Positions 1 to 7,615 of a stretch of 39,841 nt of DNA are shown one piece after another. A program made the position numbers and the translations under genes. Origin of the DNA: Bacteroidota bacterium (GTDB taxonomy: Bacteria; Bacteroidota; Bacteroidia; Chitinophagales; Chitinophagaceae); the NCBI GenBank assembly GCA_963169635.1, contig CAUJDL010000033.1:1-39841 (forward strand), in the 5' to 3' direction. Positions within the stretch are counted from its first letter, which is position 1. Every line of letters starts with the position of its first letter. The notes under the pieces were generated by a model. That model saw only the letters and a list, made by a program, of their open reading frames with translations, searched no databases and had not been told where the DNA came from.

Positions 1-1
1 T

Positions 2-3000
2 TTTTATCAAAGACCTTTAAGAAGTCAAAAATCATTAATTAGCAACTGTAGTTTAGAGTATAGATTATTTAAACAAAAAAATGAAGATGGTAAAGAAGTA
101 GAAATAAATGAATTTCTTAAAGCAATACCCAAATCAAATCCTTATTATCAAGAATTTAGAGTGTGGCAATGGTTGTATAATCTTAAAATATATATTAAAG
201 AAAATGATGTAGATATAACTAAAGATTTATTAAATACAAATGAAGATTGGGAAAAGATGTTTGAATTTCTTATGAGTAAGAATGAAGTAAATCATGTAGA
301 TATTTTAAATTATTTATTTACTCCAAAAATCAAAGCAAAATTTCCTGATGCAAAACCAAAAGCATTGGAGAGTGAAATAAAAAAAGAGATTTCAAAGTAT
401 CGTTGGAACTATGTGTTTGATGATTCAAAGGATAAGGAAGATGAAAAGTCTAAAGCATATCCAATGAATGAAACGCATTATTTCATTCGTAAACGTTTAG
501 AAAAGGTTGAAGGTGTTCCAGATAATTTTTTAACAAGAGAAATAGAGCAACATCTTTGGCACATCATCTATTCTGTAATTGAACCAGAAGAGTTTAAAAA
601 AGCATTGAATTCATTTGCTAATAGGTACAATTTAAATACAGATTCATTTGTAAAAGTATTCATAAAATTCCCACCATTTAAAAATGATTATGGAACATAC
701 TCAGAGAAAGCCATTAAAAAATTATTGCCTTTAATGAGATTAGGTAGATACTGGGATGAAAATTATATAAATGAATATAGTAAATTTTATTTTGAAAATA
801 TTCATCAGCTAATAGAAAAACTGAATAAAAAATCTGCTAATATCTCAGATACACAAAAAGAAAAATGGAATAAAACGATAAATGAAAAACTGTATGATAA
901 ATTAATTGAATTTACAAATGCAGATATTACTTCTTTTCAAGGACTTCCTTTATACATTGCTCAATATTTAGTATATGGCAAACACTCAGAAGCATCAGAA
1001 AACAAACAGTGGAAAACTTTACAAGATTTAGAAAATTATTTGCAAAATTTTAAACAACATTCTCTTAGAAATCCAATTGTAGAACAAGTAATAACAGAAA
1101 CCCTTCGTGTAGTTAAAGATATTTGGAAGCATTTAGGTAATGGGGAGGAAAATTTCTTTGATGAAATACATGTGGAGTTAGGCAGAGAAATGAAAAATAC
1201 TGCTGATGACAGAAAAAGAATGACATATAAAATTTTAGAGAATGAAAATACAAATCAACGTATTAAGCTTTTATTAATGGAGCTTAAGAATGATGCTAGT
1301 ATAGAAAATGTTAGAGAATATTCACCATCGCAACAAGAAATTTTAAAAATTTATGAAGAAACTATTTTAAACTCTGGCATAGAAATTCCTAATGATATTG
1401 CTGAAATTCTTAAAAAGTTTAATGAGAGAGATACAAATAAACTTCCTTCAAAATCAGAGATAATTCGTTATAAATTATGGCTTGAACAAAAATATCAATC
1501 ACCTTATACTGGTGAAATAATTCCATTAAGTAAATTATTTACACCTGCTTATGAAATAGAACATATTATACCTCAGAGTAGATATTTTGATGATAGCTTA
1601 AGTAATAAAGTTATTTGTGAAGCAGAAGTAAATAAGTTAAAATCAAATCAACTTGCTTATAAGTTTATTGAGCAATATCAAGGTACAAAAATACAAATAG
1701 GAAATAAAACAGTAACTATTTTAAATATTGAACCTTATAAAAAGTTTGTTAATGAACATTATGCTAAAAATAATGCTAAAAAAACAAAACTTTTGTTAGA
1801 AGATATACCAGATAAAATGATTGAAAGACAAATGAATGATACAAGATATATTAGCAAATATGTAGCTCAAATATTATCTAATTTAGTAAGAGAAAATGAA
1901 AATGATGATGGTATCAATTCTAAAAATATAATTCCAGGTAATGGCAAAATTACAGATCGCTTAAAACAAGATTGGGGTTTAAATGATGTATGGAATACAA
2001 TTATTCTTCCAAGATTTGAAAGAATGAATCGTTTAACTAATTCTACAAATTTTACAACTAAAAATAAAGAAGGGCATATAATACCTCAAATACCATTTGA
2101 ATTGTCAAAAGGTTTCCAGAAAAAACGTATTGACCATCGTCATCATGCATTAGATGCTTTGGTTGTAGCTTGTATGACAAGAGACCATATTAATTTATTA
2201 AATAACCAACATGCAAATTCTAATAACTCAAGATACGATTTGCAACACAAACTTAGAAAAGTAGAAGAATGGATAGATAAGAATGGCGAAAAAAGAGAAA
2301 AGTTTGCTGACTTTAAATTACCATGGCAAAGCTTTTCTTCTGATGCAAAAACTAATTTAGAAAATATTGTTGTAAGCTTTAAACAAAATCTTAGAGTGAT
2401 TAATAAAGCAACAAATATTTATCAAAAATTTGAAAATGGTAAAAAAGTTGATAAAGCTCAGAAAGGTATAAATTGGGCTATAAGAAAGCCATTACATAAA
2501 GATACAGTTTATGGTAAGGTTTATCTTCTTAAGGAAACTAAAGAGATGGCTTTTAAAAATGCATTAAATAAGGTAAATGAGTTAAATGATACTAGTATTA
2601 TTGTAAATAAAAAAATAAGAGAGTGTATAAAAAAATATTTTGATGGAAGTAATGTTAATATTCAAAATGCAATAAAAGATATATACTTAAAAGACTTAAA
2701 AAAGATAAAAGTTTTTGAAATACAATCTGCTACAAGACAAGGGAATGACTTGGTGTCAATATTTACAGATGTAAAATCTAAAGAAAAAGCTATAGAAATT
2801 ATTAATAAAATAACTGATACGGCTATTCAGAAAATTCTAATAAATCATTTATTAGCAAATAATAATCAGCCTGAAAAAGCTTTTTCTTCAGAAGGTATTG
2901 AAGAAATGAATAAATATATTTTAACTCTAAATAATAATAAGTTTCATCAGCCAATTTATAAAGTTAGATTGTATGAAGCATTTGGTAATAAATATAATAT

Positions 3001-3478
3001 TGGCAACCTTGGGAATAAACAAAATAAATATGTTATAGCAGCTAAGGGTACTAATTTATATTTTGCTGTATATAAATATGAAGAGTTTGATAAAAAAGAA
3101 AATAAGAGTATAACAAAACGTTCTTTTGAAACTATACCATTAAACATTGTCATTGAGCGTCAAAAGCAAGGACTAACCCCTGTTCCAGAAAATAATAATG
3201 AAGGACATTCTTTATTGTTTTATTTATCTCCTGAAGATTTAGTATATGTTTCTGATGATAATGAATTTAATCAATTGAAAAATGATATTAATAATATTTA
3301 TAAAGTTGTAAGCTTTACCAATAATAGGCTTTATGTTGTTCCTTTAAGTGTTGCAAGTACAATTGTTGATAAGGTTGAATATACAAAACTTAATAAAATT
3401 GAATTAACAGATCAGAAACAGAATTTAATTAAATTAAAAGTAGATAGGTTAGGCAATATATCTAAAGCAAAATATTAA
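2..3478 (+). CDS. cas9: Type II-C CRISPR endonuclease Cas9 (3' part; 5' end outside window)
   Basis: RNA-guided DNA endonuclease of the CRISPR-Cas interference step. The frame is open from base 2, so the gene enters from the left; 1158 codons are visible and RuvC-I is outside. The first visible residues (FYQRPLRSQKSLI) match the Cas9 region that precedes the recognition lobe. RuvC-II is DEIHVELGRE (glutamate codon at 1175). The HNH domain shows YEIEHIIPQSRYFDDS followed by NKV, with the catalytic His codon at 1562. RuvC-III is HRHHALDA (His at 2144, Asp at 2153). Both nuclease centres therefore look intact where visible. About 440 residues follow RuvC-III and should hold the PAM-interacting domain. 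The metal-binding Asp before the HNH His is Glu here (IEH), which I believe is common in Bacteroidota Cas9. cas1 follows after 62 bp, giving the II-C order cas9-cas1-cas2 without csn2 or cas4. Confidence 0.97.
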   Translation, partial: FYQRPLRSQKSLISNCSLEYRLFKQKNEDGKEVEINEFLKAIPKSNPYYQEFRVWQWLYNLKIYIKENDVDITKDLLNTNEDWEKMFEFLMSKNEVNHVDILNYLFTPKIKAKFPDAKPKALESEIKKEISKYRWNYVFDDSKDKEDEKSKAYPMNETHYFIRKRLEKVEGVPDNFLTREIEQHLWHIIYSVIEPEEFKKALNSFANRYNLNTDSFVKVFIKFPPFKNDYGTYSEKAIKKLLPLMRLGRYWDENYINEYSKFYFENIHQLIEKLNKKSANISDTQKEKWNKTINEKLYDKLIEFTNADITSFQGLPLYIAQYLVYGKHSEASENKQWKTLQDLENYLQNFKQHSLRNPIVEQVITETLRVVKDIWKHLGNGEENFFDEIHVELGREMKNTADDRKRMTYKILENENTNQRIKLLLMELKNDASIENVREYSPSQQEILKIYEETILNSGIEIPNDIAEILKKFNERDTNKLPSKSEIIRYKLWLEQKYQSPYTGEIIPLSKLFTPAYEIEHIIPQSRYFDDSLSNKVICEAEVNKLKSNQLAYKFIEQYQGTKIQIGNKTVTILNIEPYKKFVNEHYAKNNAKKTKLLLEDIPDKMIERQMNDTRYISKYVAQILSNLVRENENDDGINSKNIIPGNGKITDRLKQDWGLNDVWNTIILPRFERMNRLTNSTNFTTKNKEGHIIPQIPFELSKGFQKKRIDHRHHALDALVVACMTRDHINLLNNQHANSNNSRYDLQHKLRKVEEWIDKNGEKREKFADFKLPWQSFSSDAKTNLENIVVSFKQNLRVINKATNIYQKFENGKKVDKAQKGINWAIRKPLHKDTVYGKVYLLKETKEMAFKNALNKVNELNDTSIIVNKKIRECIKKYFDGSNVNIQNAIKDIYLKDLKKIKVFEIQSATRQGNDLVSIFTDVKSKEKAIEIINKITDTAIQKILINHLLANNNQPEKAFSSEGIEEMNKYILTLNNNKFHQPIYKVRLYEAFGNKYNIGNLGNKQNKYVIAAKGTNLYFAVYKYEEFDKKENKSITKRSFETIPLNIVIERQKQGLTPVPENNNEGHSLLFYLSPEDLVYVSDDNEFNQLKNDINNIYKVVSFTNNRLYVVPLSVASTIVDKVEYTKLNKIELTDQKQNLIKLKVDRLGNISKAKY

Positions 3479-3540
3479 TGTTGTTTTGAAATATGTAATA
3501 TCATTTTATCATCAAACAAAAGCACTAACTAATTTAAACA

Positions 3541-4455
3541 ATGATAAAAAGAACGCTATGTATAGAAAGCCCTTGTCATTTAAAATTTAGTAATGAGCAA
3601 TTAGTAGTAAGTTATGCACACATTAAAGGTTTAGAAGATAGGGCAGATAAAACTGTACCTATTGATGAAATTGGTATGTTGGTATTAGAGCATCAACAAA
3701 TAACTTTAACTCATTATTTGTTAGATGAATTGGTGAGCAAAAATGTAGCAGTAATTACTTGTAATAATACTCATCACCCTACTGGTTTATTAATGCCATT
3801 AGAAAGTAATACTTTGCAAAGTGAAAGATTTAAACATCAGTTACAAGCTACAGAGCCATTAAAAAAACAATTATGGCAACAAACAATTAAAGCAAAAATT
3901 ATTAATCAGTCAAGTGTTTTAAAAAAATGGCAAATCAATTATCAATTATTACAATCATTGGCAATGGCTGTAAAAAGTGGCGATAGTGATAATAGAGAAG
4001 CTGTAGCATCGGCCTATTATTGGCAAAATATATTTCCACCAGCTTGGCAATTTTATAGAAAAAGAGAAGGACCACCACCTAATAATTTATTAAATTATGG
4101 CTATGCAATTATTAGAGCCTGTATGGCAAGAGCCATTGTTGGTGCAGGTTTGCTGCCAACATTAGGTGTATTTCATAGAAACAGGTATAATGCTTATTGT
4201 TTAGCAGATGATATGATGGAGCCTTACAGACCTTTTGTAGATGCTGTAGTTAGAGATATTATAAACACTACCAGCCAAGTAGAAAATTTGACTAGTGAAC
4301 TAAAAAATAAACTATTAAAATTACCAGTAACAGATGTGTTTATACAAGACGAAAAAAGTCCGTTGATGATAGCTATGCAAAGAACAGCAGTAAGTTTAAG
4401 CAAATGTTATGCAGGAGAACTAAGAAAAATTGCTTTTCCTACAATGGAAAAATAA
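3541..4455 (+). CDS. cas1: CRISPR-associated endonuclease Cas1 (type II)
   Basis: Integrase subunit of the Cas1-Cas2 spacer acquisition complex, which inserts new spacers at the leader end of the array. It has 304 residues, normal for type II Cas1. The expected metal-binding residues are present: Glu153 (in NREAVAS), His212 (in GVFHRNRYNAY) and Glu227 (in MMEPYRPF). The 15-residue spacing between the last two is that of the family. The ATG at 3541 follows an A-rich stretch without a Shine-Dalgarno sequence, usual in this phylum. It lies 62 bp after cas9 and 36 bp before cas2 on the same strand, so all three are probably one operon. Nothing suggests inactivation, so adaptation genes are intact although no normal array is visible in the window. 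Confidence 0.97.
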   Translation: MIKRTLCIESPCHLKFSNEQLVVSYAHIKGLEDRADKTVPIDEIGMLVLEHQQITLTHYLLDELVSKNVAVITCNNTHHPTGLLMPLESNTLQSERFKHQLQATEPLKKQLWQQTIKAKIINQSSVLKKWQINYQLLQSLAMAVKSGDSDNREAVASAYYWQNIFPPAWQFYRKREGPPPNNLLNYGYAIIRACMARAIVGAGLLPTLGVFHRNRYNAYCLADDMMEPYRPFVDAVVRDIINTTSQVENLTSELKNKLLKLPVTDVFIQDEKSPLMIAMQRTAVSLSKCYAGELRKIAFPTMEK

Positions 4456-4491
4456 ACTATCTGAAAAAGATAATTAACTAAATAAAGGTAG

Positions 4492-4830
<339 letters not shown>

Positions 4831-4843
4831 AACAATAGCCTAT

Positions 4844-4880
4844 AAAAAAAGCCTGTTCTTAATTAAAAAGAACAAGCTTT
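4844..4880 (-). terminator. Strong hairpin terminator after cas2, best on the minus strand
   Basis: Arms 4849-4860 and 4869-4880 pair over 12 bp around an A/T-rich loop. On the plus strand the stem contains one C-A mismatch. On the minus strand the same position is a G-U wobble, so the stem is continuous, and it runs straight into a T7 tract (complement of 4844-4850). This asymmetry favours termination of a minus-strand transcript coming from the right, possibly a CRISPR/tracr-type RNA or the transcript of the genes at 4985-5869. It may also slow transcription leaving cas2, though the T-run on that side is interrupted. Confidence 0.6.
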
Positions 4881-4943
4881 AGTTCATTTTTTACGTTCTG
4901 TTTTCTTTGCAAACCATTGTGTTTATTGGCTTATAGCCTAAAC
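4873..4943. ncRNA. Candidate tracrRNA region: CRISPR anti-repeat plus nexus-like hairpin
   Basis: Segments here are complementary to the 36-bp repeat at 4945-4980. Bases 4890-4898 (TTTACGTTC) pair perfectly with 4957-4965, and 4906-4911 (TTTGCA) pair with 4951-4956, with a 7-nt bulge (4899-4905) between them. Bases 4873-4882 pair at about 8-9 of 10 positions with 4967-4976. A bulged anti-repeat beside cas genes is the signature of tracrRNA. Next to it, 4921-4943 folds as GTTTA-TT-GGCT-TAT-AGCC-TAAAC, like a tracr nexus. The strand is not settled. Plus is favoured by a repeat that begins GTTGT, as in other II-C systems, and by the hairpin lying 3' of the anti-repeat. Minus is favoured by the adjacent terminator at 4844-4880. 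The normal tracr tail with its own terminator is missing on the plus strand. Confidence 0.55.
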
Positions 4944-4944
4944 T

Positions 4945-4980
4945 GTTGTATGCAAAGAACGTAAATCCAAAGTTTGATAC
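4945..4980. CRISPR. CRISPR repeat, copy 1 (36 bp)
   Basis: A 36-bp unit beginning GTTGTATGCAAAGAAC and ending AAGTTTGATAC. The length and GTTGT start are typical of type II-C repeats. It lies 114 bp after cas2 and is complementary to the anti-repeat at 4873-4911. A second copy at 5403-5438 differs at only two positions. This copy is the better match to the anti-repeat (GAACGT pairs with ACGTTC), so it is probably closer to the functional repeat. No spacer-sized partner is next to it. Confidence 0.6.
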
Positions 4981-4984
4981 CAAT

Positions 4985-5428
4985 TCACAACAATTCTTTC
5001 TTAGTCCTAAAACCCTTAGATATTATATCCCCTTCTGCAATATTAGAACCTCGTGAAAATCCTTCTTGCTCTTGTACAAAATGTTGTAATTCGTGTACTA
5101 ATATATCGTGAAATCTGTTTCGTGCACCCACGCTATTCCAATGCGTGTCCAACCCAGCTTCTTTAAGTCTTTCTCTAATTCTATACGCATTAAGGGTGAT
5201 GACTTTGCCCATTGAGCCGTCAAGCATTTGAATTGAGGCATCGTATGCTCCTTGATATTCAAGGTTGGGGCTATTAACAACTTGGATTGTAACATTTCTT
5301 GCGTTGGGGTATATACCCCAGAGTTCGCCTGTAATTTCGCTAATTGGGATTGTAAAGTACTCATAATTATTATTTAAAAGGTTTTTTAATTGTTTTGCAA
5401 TAGTTGTATGCAAAGAACATAAATCCAA
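4985..5428 (-). CDS. Gene fragment with HELQH metallopeptidase-like motif, inside CRISPR repeats
   Basis: An open frame of up to 147 codons on the minus strand. It encodes NAYRIRERL and then ILVHELQHFVQEQEGFSRGSN. HELQH followed by EGF and RGSN resembles the zincin-like domain of large polyvalent proteins carried by phages and conjugative elements (family knowledge; not searched). No ATG stands where a start is needed: the only start available is a TTG at 5428 inside the second CRISPR-like repeat, and the stop lies 5 bp from the first repeat. The frame therefore fits almost exactly between the two repeats. Base use is visibly less AT-rich than neighbouring genes, mainly from 5100 to 5340. I infer a captured piece of a mobile-element gene with its 5' end missing, not a native gene. 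Whether it is expressed is unknown. Confidence 0.5.
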   Translation of the reverse strand: MDLCSLHTTIAKQLKNLLNNNYEYFTIPISEITGELWGIYPNARNVTIQVVNSPNLEYQGAYDASIQMLDGSMGKVITLNAYRIRERLKEAGLDTHWNSVGARNRFHDILVHELQHFVQEQEGFSRGSNIAEGDIISKGFRTKKELL

Positions 5429-5438
5429 AGTTTAATAC
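5403..5438. CRISPR. CRISPR repeat, copy 2 (36 bp, two changes)
   Basis: Second 36-bp copy in the same orientation as 4945-4980. The two differences are G to A in GAACAT and G to A in TTTAATAC. It is separated from copy 1 by 422 bp rather than a 30-bp spacer. The change in GAACAT weakens pairing with the anti-repeat, as expected for a decayed array-end repeat. The 9-bp tandem tract begins directly after it. Confidence 0.5.
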
Positions 5439-5440
5439 AT

Positions 5441-5545
5441 TCTCAAACCATCCAAACTTGTAAACTCTCAAACCTCTGAAACCTCTTGAACCTTTTGAAC
5501 TTCTTGAACCTTTTGAACTTCTTGAACCCCTCAAACCTTCTTAAC
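5441..5545. repeat. 9-bp-period tandem repeat tract (TTGAACCTT / TTGAACTTC units)
   Basis: AAC occurs at 5446, 5455, 5463, 5471, 5480, 5489, 5498, 5507, 5516, 5525, 5534 and 5543: period 9 with two steps of 8. Core units alternate TTGAACCTT and TTGAACTTC. The right end runs into the last codons of the phnA gene, whose stop lies inside a unit. A tract with the same unit, the same order of variants and the same 8-bp steps lies in the opposite orientation at 29205-29326. I see no reading frame or protein-binding logic in it. Confidence 0.85.
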
Positions 5546-5869
5546 AAATTCAGATTTAAGAGCCATTTTTCCAAAGCCATCAATTCTGCAATCAATATTA
5601 TGGTCGCTATCTACTAAATGAATATTTCTCACTTTTGTACCTGCTTTAATATTTTGTACACTACCTTTTACAGGTAAGTTTTTAATTACAACAACACTAT
5701 CGCCATTTTGTAAAATATTACCATTACTATCTTTTACAATAAATGTATCTGTAGTTTTATTTTCTTCTTCAGGATTCCATTCAAAACCACATTCAGGACA
5801 TGCTAATAAATTATCTAACTCATAAGTAAAAGTTGATTTACATTGTGGGCAAGGTGCTAATGCTGACAT
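5531..5869 (-). CDS. yjdM: PhnA/YjdM family zinc-ribbon protein
   Basis: A 112-residue protein of the PhnA (YjdM) family, named from a phosphonate locus but without a proven phosphonate role. The N-terminal zinc ribbon is visible as CPQCKSTFTYELDNLLACPECG (Cys pairs at residues 7/10 and 24/27), followed by the PhnA domain from about residue 44: VKDSNGNILQNGDSVVVIKNLPVKG and later VRNIHLVD. The length matches the family. The ATG is supported by a TAnnTTTG box 16-23 bp upstream (5885-5892). The gene's 3' end is built into the 9-bp tandem tract, so the last residues (FVKKV) come from repeat sequence. It stands alone between the CRISPR patch and a divergent nucleotidyltransferase gene. Confidence 0.9.
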   Translation of the reverse strand: MSALAPCPQCKSTFTYELDNLLACPECGFEWNPEEENKTTDTFIVKDSNGNILQNGDSVVVIKNLPVKGSVQNIKAGTKVRNIHLVDSDHNIDCRIDGFGKMALKSEFVKKV

Positions 5870-5884
5870 AAAAAATTATTTGTG

Positions 5885-5892
5885 CAAAAGTA
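5885..5892 (-). promoter_or_regulatory. -7 box TACTTTTG for yjdM
   Basis: Matches the Bacteroidota primary-sigma -7 consensus TAnnTTTG, 16 bp before the ATG at 5869. No convincing -33 TTG lies at 19-20 bp. Confidence 0.45.
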
Positions 5893-5916
5893 AAGATAAT
5901 ATCAACAGTTTTGTGG

Positions 5917-5955
5917 TTGATAATGTTGGTAAAAAATATTCATCTTCATTATCAA
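5917..5955. repeat. Inverted repeat TTGATAATG / CATTATCAA
   Basis: Perfect 9-bp arms at 5917-5925 and 5947-5955 with a 21-nt loop, in the divergent spacer upstream of the yjdM promoter. It could be an operator or an RNA hairpin. It lacks a T-run, and chance is possible in such AT-rich sequence. Confidence 0.35.
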
Positions 5956-6097
5956 GCAATAAAAAATAGCTAATAAAAATAAAACAATAATTAAGTATTT
6001 GATAAATACTTTTAATTAAAAAATTTCCTACTTTCACTTTCCCAAAAATTTAGCATAAAGTAAAAGAGTATAAAAAGTTTGGGTAAATATATATCTA

Positions 6098-7093
6098 ATG
6101 AAAGCAATCATCCCCGTTGCAGGTGTTGGATCAAAACTTAGGCCACACACTTATACACAACCAAAAGCATTAATACCTTTAGCAGGAAAAACCATACTTA
6201 GTTTTATTATAGATCCTTTAAAAGAGGCAGGTATTCAAGAGTTTATTTTTATTGTAGGTTATTTAGGCGATAAAATTCAAGATTATGTACATGAAACTTA
6301 TCCTCATATAAAAACACATTTTGTTTATCAAAATGAAAGAAAGGGTACAGGCCATGCAATAGAAATTGCTAAAAATATTGTTGGCAACGATGAAGTTTTT
6401 ATTGTACTTGGCGATACTATTTGTGAATATGATATTAAAGAAGTATTGCAAAGTCCATTTAGTATGTTGGGTGTAAAAAAAGTAGATGACCCAAGAAATT
6501 TTGGTGTAGCTATTTTAGACGAAGCAGAAAATTTTATAGAATCTGTTGTGGAAAAACCTGCTATACCAAAAAGCAATATGGCATTAGTAGGTATTTATAA
6601 AATTAAAGAAAGTAGTTTTTTATTTGATTGTTTAAATTATATACTTACACAACATATAAAAACACAAGATGAATATAATTTAACTGATGCTTTAGAGTGT
6701 ATGATACATCGTGGAATTAAGTTTCAGCATTTTAAAGTAAAGAGTTGGTTTGATTGTGGTAAAAAAGATACTTTATTAGAAAGTAATGCTACATTATTAA
6801 AAAAGTTTGGTGGCAATGTAGCAAATAAAGATGTTTATGAAGATACAATTATCATTCCACCTGTTAGTATAGCAGCAGATTGTGTTATTAAGCAATCTAT
6901 TATTGGTCCACATGTAACAATTGGCAGTAATACTACTATTAATAATTCAATTGTTAGAGATAGTATTATTGGTGCTTATACTACTTTGCAAGAAGTAGTG
7001 TTAGATAATTCGCTAATTGGTAGCGATGCCAATATTAAAGGTTTAAGTCATAGCCTTAATATTGGCGATAATACAGAATTGGAATTTGGATAA
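6098..7093 (+). CDS. Sugar-phosphate nucleotidyltransferase (RmlA/GlmU-like, with left-handed beta-helix tail)
   Basis: Transfers a nucleotide from an NTP to a sugar 1-phosphate to make an NDP-sugar. The 331-residue protein starts with the nucleotide-binding loop MKAIIPVAGVGSKLRP, followed by PKALIPLAGKTIL, and has the metal-binding Asp in VLGDTICEYD. Residues from about 250 to 325 contain hexapeptide-like turns (VIKQSIIGPHVTIGSNTTI, NSLIGSDANI), a left-handed beta-helix. This architecture fits glucose-1-phosphate thymidylyl- or uridylyl-type enzymes of Bacteroidota; the sugar and nucleotide cannot be told from sequence alone. The ATG at 6098 begins exactly at the conserved start. It is convergent with the FKBP gene; a hairpin shared by both 3' ends lies at 7108-7139. 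Confidence 0.85.
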   Translation: MKAIIPVAGVGSKLRPHTYTQPKALIPLAGKTILSFIIDPLKEAGIQEFIFIVGYLGDKIQDYVHETYPHIKTHFVYQNERKGTGHAIEIAKNIVGNDEVFIVLGDTICEYDIKEVLQSPFSMLGVKKVDDPRNFGVAILDEAENFIESVVEKPAIPKSNMALVGIYKIKESSFLFDCLNYILTQHIKTQDEYNLTDALECMIHRGIKFQHFKVKSWFDCGKKDTLLESNATLLKKFGGNVANKDVYEDTIIIPPVSIAADCVIKQSIIGPHVTIGSNTTINNSIVRDSIIGAYTTLQEVVLDNSLIGSDANIKGLSHSLNIGDNTELEFG

Positions 7094-7101
7094 TATGCTT
7101 G

Positions 7102-7139
7102 TAAAAAATAACTAAGTAAGCATAAGCTTACTCAGTTAT
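7102..7139 (-). terminator. Hairpin terminator between convergent genes
   Basis: Arms 7108-7121 (ATAACTAAGTAAGC) and 7126-7139 pair at 13 of 14 positions around loop ATAA. The odd position is a G-U wobble on the minus strand and an A-C mismatch on the plus strand. On the minus strand the stem is followed by TTTTTTAC. It ends the thiolase-FKBP transcript; the FKBP stop codon lies inside the right arm. Confidence 0.7.
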
Positions 7140-7580
7140 AATTAAAGATTTAGGTTGAATTTCTACTAATTCAAGATCAAAAATTAATTCTTTACCTGCT
7201 AAAGGATGGTTTGCATCTAATACTACAGATTCTTCTTTAATTTCAATGATAGAAACATTAAACTGTTGTCCTGCACCATTGTGCATAGCTAATTGCATAC
7301 CAATTTCTGGAGTTAAGTCTGCAGGAAATTGAGCTTTTGGATATTCCATAATCATTTCAGGATTTGCTTCTCCATAAGCTTCAGCAGCAGGAATATTAAT
7401 TGTTTTCGTTTCGCCAACACTCATACCTGTTACGCCATTATCAAAACCAGGAATTACCATACCACTACCTAATTCAAACTCTAAAGGTTCACGACCTTTA
7501 CTGCTGTCAAATGTTGTACCATCTGTTAATTTTCCATGATAATGGATTTTAACTGTATCGCCTTTTTTTGCTTGTTGCAT
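7128..7580 (-). CDS. FKBP-type peptidyl-prolyl isomerase, SlyD-like
   Basis: Catalyses cis-trans isomerisation of prolyl bonds and probably acts as a cytoplasmic folding helper (no signal peptide). The 150-residue protein opens with the FKBP strand [21 protein letters not shown], then [25 protein letters not shown] and [11 protein letters not shown]. Between about residues 70 and 125 lies the insert-in-flap region, ending [20 protein letters not shown], the usual SlyD/FkpB hallmark. The His-rich metal-binding tail of E. coli SlyD is absent. The start lies 35 bp downstream of the thiolase stop on the same strand, and no promoter box stands between them, so the two are probably co-transcribed. 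Confidence 0.93.
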   Translation of the reverse strand: MQQAKKGDTVKIHYHGKLTDGTTFDSSKGREPLEFELGSGMVIPGFDNGVTGMSVGETKTINIPAAEAYGEANPEMIMEYPKAQFPADLTPEIGMQLAMHNGAGQQFNVSIIEIKEESVVLDANHPLAGKELIFDLELVEIQPKSLIITE

Positions 7581-7615
7581 TGTTGTTTATTTATAAAATT
7601 AAAATTGTTTATTTA

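Noticed and set aside
1550-1564. Glu in place of Asp before the HNH His of Cas9 as an inactivating change
   Set aside because: The IEH form is, to my knowledge, normal in Bacteroidota II-C Cas9, and the remaining HNH residues are intact.
4921-4943. Hairpin considered as a terminator of the cas operon
   Set aside because: No T-run follows on either strand; it fits better as a loop or nexus element between anti-repeat and repeat.
5098-5364. 88-codon minus-strand frame overlapping the HELQH fragment
   Set aside because: It overlaps the better frame, has no recognisable motif and contains the other frame's sequence shifted; a shadow frame.
4981-5402. Further degenerate CRISPR repeats hidden in the 422-bp segment
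   Set aside because: Checked at about 66-bp steps and by scanning for GCAAAGAAC and AAATCCAAA; none found.
5441-5545. Tandem tract considered as a CRISPR array
   Set aside because: A period of 8-9 bp is far below any repeat-spacer unit, and there are no unique spacers.
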